Shown one piece after another: positions 1 through 5,505 of a stretch of 7,092 nt of DNA. The notes beneath the pieces are model-generated. The model did no database searches. It was given only the letters and a program-made list of their open reading frames with translations, and had not been told where the DNA came from. Position 1 is the stretch's first letter, and every line of letters begins with the position of its first letter. Source of the DNA: Phycisphaerae bacterium (GTDB lineage: Bacteria; Planctomycetota; Phycisphaerae; Sedimentisphaerales; SG8-4); the NCBI GenBank assembly GCA_030614945.1, contig JAUXAH010000090.1, positions 1-7,092 of the forward strand, written 5' to 3'. The position numbers and the translations under genes are program-made.

Positions 1-933
1 TTTTTGTTTTCGATTTTGGTTGAATGTAATCAAATTATCGGCAGCTTCGAGAATATTGGCTGTGCTGCGGAAATTTTCCTCGAGTTTGATAACGGTGGCA
101 TCGGGCCAATCATTTTCAAAGGCCAATATGTTTCGGATGTCAGCGCCGCGCCAGCGGTAAATGGACTGGTCGGGGTCGCCGGTTGCGCAAATATTGTTGT
201 GAGCCGAAACGAGGGCCTTAGCAATTTTATACTGGGCGTGATTGGTGTCCTGATATTCGTCGATGAGCAGGAACTTGAAACGATTTCCAAGCTCGGAGCA
301 AACATCGGGACAGCTCCGGAGCAAAAAAGCGGTCTCCATTAGCAAATCATCAAAATCAAGGGCGTTATGTTCGCGTAAGATATGCTGATAGCAGGCATAT
401 ATTCCAGCTAATGTTCTGGGGAAAAAACCATCGGCGTCGGCTTTGAAAGAGTCAACATCTATGAGCTTGTTTTTCAAGACGGAAATTGCATCGAGCATTC
501 GAGCGGGCGGGAAATTTGTGGTGTCAAGTTCGCAATCTTTGACGGCCTGCTTGATACATCTGGCCTGGTCGGCTTCGTCATAGATACTAAAGCTGCGGTT
601 TATCTCTGCCTTATCTGCATACTGGCGGAGGATTCTGACACATAAAGAGTGAAAGGTGCTGATATGCGCACCGGCGGAAGTGCCAAGAGCAATTGCCCTT
701 TGGCGCATCTCGTCGGCGGCTTTGTTGGTGAAAGTTATTGCGCAAATATTGTACGGCTGGACGCCTGAATCAATGAGTGCAGCGATTCGATATGTGATGA
801 CGCGGGTTTTACCGCTGCCGGGGCCGGCAATAACAAGCAGCGGCCCTTCAATGTGAAAGACAGCTTCTTTTTGTGAAGGGGTTAATTGTCGCAAGAGTGT
901 ATCGTGCATTGCGTGTCCGGCTGCGTACGTCAT
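1..933 (-). CDS. UvrD/PcrA-type superfamily 1 DNA helicase, N-terminal part (3' end outside the window)
   Basis: ATP-dependent 3'-5' DNA helicase of the UvrD/PcrA/Rep family, acting in the cytoplasm in DNA repair and replication restart. The 311 visible residues hold the helicase motifs in order: Q-motif LTPSQKEAV (17-25), Walker A AGPGSGKTR (36-44), motif Ia AITFTNKAADEM (65-76), motif Ib ISTFHSLCVRIL (91-102), DFDDLL (193-198), Walker B LLIDEYQDT (222-230), motif III TGDPDQSIYRWRGA (251-264) and motif IV EENFRSTANI (285-294). Family members are usually 650-750 residues, so domains 2A/2B and motifs V-VI lie beyond base 1. I chose the ATG at 933 because it overlaps the upstream stop codon as ATGA, which suggests translational coupling. 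An in-frame ATG at 909 (MHDTLLRQL) is the alternative and fits the usual family N-terminus better. Neither has a strong Shine-Dalgarno sequence. UvrD, PcrA and Rep cannot be told apart without the C-terminal half. Confidence 0.95.
   Translation of the reverse strand, partial: MTYAAGHAMHDTLLRQLTPSQKEAVFHIEGPLLVIAGPGSGKTRVITYRIAALIDSGVQPYNICAITFTNKAADEMRQRAIALGTSAGAHISTFHSLCVRILRQYADKAEINRSFSIYDEADQARCIKQAVKDCELDTTNFPPARMLDAISVLKNKLIDVDSFKADADGFFPRTLAGIYACYQHILREHNALDFDDLLMETAFLLRSCPDVCSELGNRFKFLLIDEYQDTNHAQYKIAKALVSAHNNICATGDPDQSIYRWRGADIRNILAFENDWPDATVIKLEENFRSTANILEAADNLITFNQNRKQK
930..933 (-). other. ATGA stop/start overlap between the 584-residue protein gene and the helicase gene
   Basis: The TGA stop of the upstream gene (932-930) and the ATG of the helicase (933-931) share bases in the tetranucleotide ATGA. 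Such 4-bp overlaps are a standard sign of translational coupling within a polycistronic mRNA, and they favour 933 over 909 as the helicase start. It is also the only junction in the window without a heptad repeat array. Confidence 0.75.
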
Positions 934-2684
934 TTTAATTTTTTGAGCATTTCTTCCTGCTGCATTAATTGCTCGAAAAGCCCGGGCCTTTCGATTTTTA
1001 TGCGTCCAAGCAGATTGCGTCTCAGGTCAGGTGGATACTGCTGGTCATTCAAGAAATCGATAAGTGCAAGGTATCTTAACAACTTAAAATCAGGCAATGC
1101 AATCCTCGCCTCGGGCTCTATCGATTTGTAGTAAATCTCATAAGCTTCTTCTGCCATATTTTCCAAGCCGGCCGCCTCATCATCGTCACGCATTGCATAT
1201 CTGAAGTAACTTTCCCTTAACATCATTTGTACAATTTCTTTTGCGTTATTTACGCCTATAGTCCGGAGCTCTTCGCGGAGCCGATTCCTCGCAAAAACAA
1301 CCAGAGGAACTTTAAATTCATCCAGCGGATAGAGTTTTCTTAATTGATTATAAATTTTTTGTGCCTGGCGCCTATGGCCTGCCTGATAGAAAGAGAAGAC
1401 GGCGTTTTTGAGCATATTGCGATGGCCGTCCTGGTAGGAATCGTAGATGCTTTTACTGAGGTCTTTGTATTTTTCGAGGGTCGCCAGCCGGGCCTCGTTG
1501 CATGGCTCAAACATCCTCAAATCCGGCCGTAAAAATATCTCCTTCCTCTGCTGCGAAGAAGAATCCGATGAACCCTCAGCGGGTAGATTATAGATAAATA
1601 TTTTTCCGTTGCGAAAGAGGTTTTGCAAACTGTGGCCTACGATACGGTCGGTATTAGCTTCGGTCATCCCAATCTGACGTGATTCCTTTTCGGCGGCTAC
1701 TTGAAGGCCTTTGACGGCCCAGTAAATTGCGTGACTGTCGGGATGACGCCAATCCAGAGGGTAATGTTTATTCGGGTCATTCCAGTCGATAGGGCCATAG
1801 ACTTTATTCAGCTCATGCATTAAAACCGGGTCAAGTTTCCACGTTCTCCGCAGCTGGTAAGCTTTGGCGAAAATATCGAACTTTTCGAGTGCTTCGGGAC
1901 CTCTGACTCTAAAATCATCTATAACATTAAATGCAGCGGGCTTGAACCTGCTGGGGTTTTGTCTTAAGGACAGATAATTGCTCACAAATTCACCATCGGT
2001 AAATGCCTTGTCGGCGGATTTTAGAGCTGTAATTAACAGGACCACATTGGCGTCTTTTATGATTTCCTCCCAGTCGGTTGGGGATTGGGCAAGAGCGTCG
2101 AAATATTGGTTATCGGCGGGGCCGAGCAGCGGTTCCATCGCCGAAGCGAGCTGCAGCTTGTAATATTTGTGTGCATCATCCGATACGGCGCCTATTTTGT
2201 GCTGGAATATTCTGGCAAGTTCGCGGTAAAGCGTAATGTTTTTGAGTTTTTGCTTATCAATGGCCTTGTCGCGAAGGAGTTCGTAGCCGTTTTTGACCCA
2301 TCGCCATCGCTGGTCCGGCTGGGTCGCGGGTATGGCGACGGAAATGTTATAAGCCATATTCCAGGCGTGGAACTCCCAGACTGATGCGAAACGTGGCTGC
2401 AAGGTGGTTATCCATTCTGCAAGCTGTTTTGCATCGAAGAATTGGCCCTGCTCTTTTAACTTATCCGCCCGCATCCATAAGACATCCACGACCAGGCCGC
2501 GAAAAGCCCCGGTTGCGATGGTTGTAAATGCCAGCGAAGGGGGAACATTTTCAGGCTTATCGATTATCAGGTTCATATCCTCACGCTGTGAGTTTATGAA
2601 ATCGAGCTGCATACCGGCGGTGATAAGTAAAGCAGCCGCAAGAACAATGCAAAGAGAGCAAATTATTGTGTCGCACGAACGCAT
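930..2684 (-). CDS. Membrane-anchored helical protein of unknown function, 584 aa, PVC-type family
   Basis: No function can be assigned. A single N-terminal hydrophobic segment (residues about 6-24) follows MRSCD and predicts a signal anchor with the rest outside the cytoplasm. The body looks mostly helical. Notable blocks are GAFRGLVVDVLWMRADKLKEQG (59-80, continuing to about 92), WEFHAWNMAYNISV (103-116), RWRWVKNGYELLRD (126-139), YGPIDW (296-301), PLDWRHPDSHAIYWAVKGL (309-327), and a TPR-like stretch near 427-453. The reading frame is open up to an ATG at 2792, but that start would overlap the permease gene by 79 bp. Its extra 36 residues would be permease 3' sequence read out of frame plus translated heptad repeat. 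I therefore start at 2684, just before the hydrophobic segment and 29 bp after the permease stop. Position after an ABC ATPase and permease suggests an envelope partner of that transporter. The signature resembles uncharacterised planctomycete/verrucomicrobial proteins as I remember them; this is not a database result. Confidence 0.85.
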   Translation of the reverse strand: MRSCDTIICSLCIVLAAALLITAGMQLDFINSQREDMNLIIDKPENVPPSLAFTTIATGAFRGLVVDVLWMRADKLKEQGQFFDAKQLAEWITTLQPRFASVWEFHAWNMAYNISVAIPATQPDQRWRWVKNGYELLRDKAIDKQKLKNITLYRELARIFQHKIGAVSDDAHKYYKLQLASAMEPLLGPADNQYFDALAQSPTDWEEIIKDANVVLLITALKSADKAFTDGEFVSNYLSLRQNPSRFKPAAFNVIDDFRVRGPEALEKFDIFAKAYQLRRTWKLDPVLMHELNKVYGPIDWNDPNKHYPLDWRHPDSHAIYWAVKGLQVAAEKESRQIGMTEANTDRIVGHSLQNLFRNGKIFIYNLPAEGSSDSSSQQRKEIFLRPDLRMFEPCNEARLATLEKYKDLSKSIYDSYQDGHRNMLKNAVFSFYQAGHRRQAQKIYNQLRKLYPLDEFKVPLVVFARNRLREELRTIGVNNAKEIVQMMLRESYFRYAMRDDDEAAGLENMAEEAYEIYYKSIEPEARIALPDFKLLRYLALIDFLNDQQYPPDLRRNLLGRIKIERPGLFEQLMQQEEMLKKLK

Positions 2685-2686
2685 CG

Positions 2687-2714
2687 TTCGTATCTCGTAT
2701 TTCGCTTCACGCTT
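2687..2714 (-). repeat. Short 7-bp-period degenerate tandem array (4 units) in the permease/584-aa gene gap
   Basis: On the minus strand, starting at the last A of the permease TAA stop, four ungapped 7-bp units follow: AAGCGTG, AAGCGAA, ATACGAG, ATACGAA. Two bases (CG) then precede the ATG at 2684. The array fills essentially the whole 29-bp gap. The ACGA core is shared with the array at 5415-5505. With only four units this array would be marginal alone; the two longer arrays make it credible. Confidence 0.65.
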
Positions 2715-4078
2715 TAGATTATAATTTTTGCAATTTCTCTGAAGCTGAAAATCAGCACGGCAAGAAGCAACAATAAAAGGGACTTGATACAAATCATAAG
2801 GCCGGCGACTTTGGCCAATAAAGGCCAGCTCAATAATCGCGCAGGGACCAGGAATTTTGCAGGGTTAAATTTATCAAACTGCGGCAGGAGCAAAATGACC
2901 GGCCTAATAGTGTAAGAATAGACCCAACTTAAGTTTTCGCCAAGAAAGTCAAAGGATTCCAAACAGAAGCCGCTAATAGTTGCGGTAAAGAATATCACAA
3001 GACAAAGCAATATGGCCACAGGGAAAGAGAGGAAAGTCGAGGCCAATATGCCTAAACAAGCGAGGAAAATCAAACGAAATAAGATTAAAAGAACGGCTCT
3101 TATGAAATTGCCGGTGAAGGTATCGGCCTCGTAAAGCACTTCCAATCCGTCCTCAGGTGGAAAGATTACCACTGTATTATTCAGGGGGCGATTCAGGAAA
3201 CCGACAGCCAGATAGCCGTCTTCGGCGACTACATTGGCAGGAACCTCTATTTCGTGAAAAGTTCGGATTGCATCTTTGCGGTCGAAATCACGAATCGGAG
3301 TTTCCCTTTTGGTGCCGTACTTGATCTGTCTATAGTCACCTACTGTCCATATTCCATAAACATTCAAATCGGGCGGATTTACAGAAACGTCGTATTTGAA
3401 CCTTATAAACAAACTCTGGTTAGGGTCGAGAGGTCTAACGTTATTAAACTCCCAAATCAATTGTTGACCGGGCACGGCGGCTCTTTTCCATCTTTTCTGG
3501 TCTTCAGTAAGTTTGGCGATTATTTTCTCGCGAGGGACACCTTCGGGCAGTCGACCGCTCTTTTTGAGTTTCTCATAGGCCTCATCGACCTCCCGGGTAA
3601 CATCGACTTCGGCGGGAATTAGACTATTCCGAGCGGTATAAAATTCATTGTCGAGCTGGGCAAGGTCGGCTTCGCTCGCATTGAAATATTTCGGTATATA
3701 AATAGTAATGGCGTATATTATAGCTGAAAAGAGAACAAGCAGGGCTATATCCAATAGTATTACGCCGAGCAGTTTGCCGAAAAGAAGCTGAAAACGGCGA
3801 ATGGGCTTGGTAATAACAGTATATATTTGCCTCTGTTTTATATCGCTTGTCAGCGAATAGATTGAGACGACTATCGTGAGCAAACAGAGCAAAAAACTGG
3901 TGAGCGAAAGGCCGTAGCTTACAAAGGTTTGGAGCCTGCCCTTCATAGTGCCGTCGCCCGTCATCGCCGCACCCATCACCGGGAGCAGGACAATCAGCAG
4001 AATTACGAAAACAGCGGCAATTTTCATCCGCAAGGCCTGCTTTATAGTATTCGTGGCAACAGCCCAGATACTCCGCAT
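2714..4078 (-). CDS. ABC-2 type transporter permease with large extracytoplasmic domain, 454 aa
   Basis: Membrane subunit of an ABC transporter, paired with the ATPase encoded just upstream. Hydrophobic segments lie near residues 19-38, 53-76, 103-128, 326-349, 351-371 and 420-445, giving the six helices usual for ABC-2 permeases. Between the second and third is TSDIKQRQIYTVITKP (77-92) followed by RRFQLLFGKLLG, the conserved cytoplasmic stretch of ABC-2 permeases that contacts the ATPase. Residues about 130-322 form a long hydrophilic insert predicted to lie outside the membrane. It is charged and helical at first (about 135-200), then probably beta-rich (about 205-318). The ATG at 4078 comes one base after the last unit of the upstream heptad array. 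The only Shine-Dalgarno-like sequence (GGAAA) lies inside that array. Substrate unknown; export of a lipid, polysaccharide or peptide, or a non-transport mechanical role, are all possible. Confidence 0.9.
   Translation of the reverse strand: MRSIWAVATNTIKQALRMKIAAVFVILLIVLLPVMGAAMTGDGTMKGRLQTFVSYGLSLTSFLLCLLTIVVSIYSLTSDIKQRQIYTVITKPIRRFQLLFGKLLGVILLDIALLVLFSAIIYAITIYIPKYFNASEADLAQLDNEFYTARNSLIPAEVDVTREVDEAYEKLKKSGRLPEGVPREKIIAKLTEDQKRWKRAAVPGQQLIWEFNNVRPLDPNQSLFIRFKYDVSVNPPDLNVYGIWTVGDYRQIKYGTKRETPIRDFDRKDAIRTFHEIEVPANVVAEDGYLAVGFLNRPLNNTVVIFPPEDGLEVLYEADTFTGNFIRAVLLILFRLIFLACLGILASTFLSFPVAILLCLVIFFTATISGFCLESFDFLGENLSWVYSYTIRPVILLLPQFDKFNPAKFLVPARLLSWPLLAKVAGLMICIKSLLLLLLAVLIFSFREIAKIII
3113..3691 (-). 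other. Predicted extracytoplasmic domain inserted between helices 3 and 4 of the permease
   Basis: Residues about 130-322 of the permease contain no hydrophobic segment long enough to span the membrane. The first part (SEADLAQLDNEF through EDQKRWKRA) is rich in Lys, Glu and Leu and looks helical or coiled-coil. The second part alternates short hydrophobic strands with Gly/Pro/Asn turns (LFIRFKYDVSV, LNVYGIWTVGDY, GYLAVGFLNR, NTVVIFPP), a pattern compatible with a beta-sandwich. The fold is inferred from pattern only. Confidence 0.6.
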
Positions 4079-4079
4079 C

Positions 4080-4184
4080 TTTCAATTTCCGATTTTCGAT
4101 TTCCGATCGACAATTGACAACTGGTCATCCGAAATCGAGCGTTGGTCATTTACCATTGACTAAATACCACTGCCTATTCACTAT
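4080..4184 (-). repeat. 15-unit ungapped 7-bp-period degenerate tandem array spanning the ABC ATPase/permease gap
   Basis: Read on the minus strand from 4184 to 4080, the sequence divides without gaps into 15 heptamers. Column 2 is T in 14 of 15, column 1 is A in 12, column 4 is G in 11 and column 7 is A in 11; columns 3 and 5 vary, and column 6 is mostly C or A. Example units: ATGGTAA, ATGACCA (twice), GTTGTCA, ATTGTCG, ATCGGAA (twice), ATCGAAA, ATTGAAA. Early units are of ATNGTCA type and later ones of ATCGGAA type. The array begins inside the last codons of the ATPase gene (GATAGTGAATAG supplies D-S-E-stop) and ends one base before the permease ATG. No terminator hairpin is visible in it. 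Confidence 0.85.
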
Positions 4185-5424
4185 CTTCTTTTTTGCGTTT
4201 TGAGCGGCCTGCCCCGTTAGAGCCTGTTCCTTTCGGGTCTCTAATGGGGCCTGTTAGCTGGTCAAGGATGCTTTTTTTGATTTGCTCGGGCTTTGGGGCT
4301 TTGGGTTCAACCGGTTCTGTTTTAACTTTTCCATTTCCAACGACGGGTTTCAGCGGGGCCGGTTTAGTCGGCTCAGTTAGTTTGCTTAGCAGCTCTTCAT
4401 CGGGTTTGGGTTCAGAAGTTTCAACGGGGACGACTTGCTCTGTTGTTGGAGGTCCCGGGGGCGGCTGTTGCGATACCGGTTCAGAGACAAGTTTATCGAG
4501 TATATCTTCCACAGGGGTTTCCGATGCGAGAAAACCGCCGATTCGTGTGGTACTGACTGCACCGCTTGTGGGCTGGGCCTGCTGCTGGGCGGTCGCAACG
4601 GTTTTGATGAAAAATGTTTCGAGCTTATCCATTGGAGAAGTTACGACGCAGTCAGCCTGTTCGTCTTCAATCAGCTGCTTTATTTTCTCAACGGCGGTAT
4701 CGCTTATGTCGCCGGTAGTAATTTGCTTTTTATTTGTCTGCAGGAGGAGGTCTTTAACGTGGCCTTCGGCCTGGATTTTGCCGCCGTAGAGGATTGCAAT
4801 TCTATCGCACACATCTTCAACATCGGCGAGTAAATGACTGCAAAGCAAAACCGTCTTGCCGCGTTTTTTAAGCTCCAGGACTAAATCCTTTATCTGCCTC
4901 GTTCCGATAGGGTCAAGTCCGGTTGTCGGCTCGTCCAATATAAGTAAGTCGGGGTCGTTTATCAGTGCCTGTGCCAGGCCGATTCTGCGTGCCATACCTT
5001 TTGAAAATGTTCCAACGGGTCTGTTTGCGACGGCCTTTAGCCCGACCATATCGAGCAGGGCCTCGATACGCATTTTCCGCACTCTGGCGGGCAAGCCAAA
5101 TAACCTGCCATAGAAATCCAGGGTTTCGCGGGCGTTCAAATACCTGTAAAGATAGGACTCTTCCGGCAGAAATCCTATCCGAGCGCTGATTTTAGGGTCG
5201 GCGCCGTCGCCGCCAAGACATAAGGCTCTTCCCTTTGTCGGATAAAGCAAGCCGAGCAGCATCTTCAGGGCGGTTGTTTTGCCTGAGCCATTGGGACCTA
5301 AAAGGCCGAAAACTTCATTGTAGCGAATCCGTAAATTCAGGTCATCGACGGCATAGACCTTGTCCCTGCCCCACCAATCGGAAAAAACCTTGGTCAAAGA
5401 AAAAGTTTCAACTGCGTATTCCAT
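4174..5424 (-). CDS. ABC transporter ATP-binding protein with long Pro-rich C-terminal tail, 416 aa
   Basis: Cytoplasmic motor subunit, presumably working with the permease encoded next. The nucleotide-binding domain fills residues 1 to about 230: Walker A GPNGSGKT (43-50), Q-loop region IGFLPEES (83-90, with Pro-Glu where many ABC ATPases have Gln), signature TFSKGMARR (139-147, in place of LSGGQ), Walker B LLILDEP (160-166), D-loop GLDP (169-172) and switch His197 in LLCSH. This is the CcmA/ABC-2 type of domain. Family members are usually 240-320 residues, so about 100 or more residues here are extra. The tail (about 275-416) is rich in Pro, Thr, Glu and Lys, carries a thrice-repeated ILDxL-like motif and ends in the basic-acidic stretch RSKRKKEDSE. 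The frame also has an ATG at 5466, but its 14 extra residues (MQYEPRATNHETRN) are translated heptad repeat. I therefore start at 5424 (MEYAVETFSLTKVF). The last three codons and the stop lie in another heptad array. Confidence 0.93.
   Translation of the reverse strand: MEYAVETFSLTKVFSDWWGRDKVYAVDDLNLRIRYNEVFGLLGPNGSGKTTALKMLLGLLYPTKGRALCLGGDGADPKISARIGFLPEESYLYRYLNARETLDFYGRLFGLPARVRKMRIEALLDMVGLKAVANRPVGTFSKGMARRIGLAQALINDPDLLILDEPTTGLDPIGTRQIKDLVLELKKRGKTVLLCSHLLADVEDVCDRIAILYGGKIQAEGHVKDLLLQTNKKQITTGDISDTAVEKIKQLIEDEQADCVVTSPMDKLETFFIKTVATAQQQAQPTSGAVSTTRIGGFLASETPVEDILDKLVSEPVSQQPPPGPPTTEQVVPVETSEPKPDEELLSKLTEPTKPAPLKPVVGNGKVKTEPVEPKAPKPEQIKKSILDQLTGPIRDPKGTGSNGAGRSKRKKEDSE
4246..4512 (-). 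repeat. Three short ILDxL-type peptide motifs in the ABC ATPase tail
   Basis: Within the Pro-rich tail three similar short motifs recur: VEDILDKLVSEP (residues 305-316), DEELLSKLTEP (342-352) and KKSILDQLTGP (383-393). The shared core is (I/L)-L-(D/S)-(K/Q)-L, then a short turn ending in Pro. They are separated by about 30 residues of Pro/Thr/Lys/Glu-rich linker without hydrophobic clusters. This arrangement resembles short amphipathic docking motifs on a flexible tether; the role is inferred. Confidence 0.6.
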
Positions 5425-5505
5425 ATTTCGTGTCTCGTGATTCGTGGCTCGTGGTTCGTATTGCATATCTCGTAAATAATCAATAATCAGTAATCAATAA
5501 TCAAT
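5415..5505 (-). repeat. 13-unit compound 7-bp-period array spanning the P-type ATPase/ABC ATPase gap
   Basis: Read on the minus strand from 5505 to 5415, the sequence divides without gaps into 13 heptamers. The first four are ATTGATT-like (ATTGATT three times, ACTGATT once). After a transition unit (ATTTACG) they become ACG-type: CAATACG, AACCACG, AGCCACG, AATCACG, AGACACG and GAATACG, with AGATATG and AAATATG carrying ATG. Column 5 is A in all 13 units and column 1 is A in 11. The array contains the P-type ATPase stop codon (5496-5494), both candidate ATG codons of the ABC ATPase (5466 and 5424), and its first codons. Confidence 0.85.

Noticed and set aside
4..342. 112-codon plus-strand frame at the left edge
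   Set aside because: It is the reverse of the helicase Walker B to motif IV region, whose minus-strand reading is unambiguous.
3645..4085. 146-codon minus-strand open frame overlapping the permease start in another frame
   Set aside because: It lies within the permease coding sequence. The permease frame has clear membrane helices and the ABC-2 contact motif; this one has no protein-like features.
4080..4184. CRISPR array or dyad operator
   Set aside because: The units are 7 bp, contiguous and without spacers. The only inverted matches (such as TGGT with ACCA) are four bases long and expected by chance.
4193..4789. 198-codon plus-strand open frame opposite the ABC ATPase tail
   Set aside because: It is antisense to a well-supported gene, its Ser/Gly/Val-rich product mirrors the Pro/Thr/Lys codons of the other strand, and it shows no recognisable motif.
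5415..5505. Rho-independent terminator after the P-type ATPase gene
   Set aside because: There is no GC-rich hairpin followed by a T-run on the minus strand. The A/T-run near 5505-5510 lies before the stop codon and belongs to the last codons.
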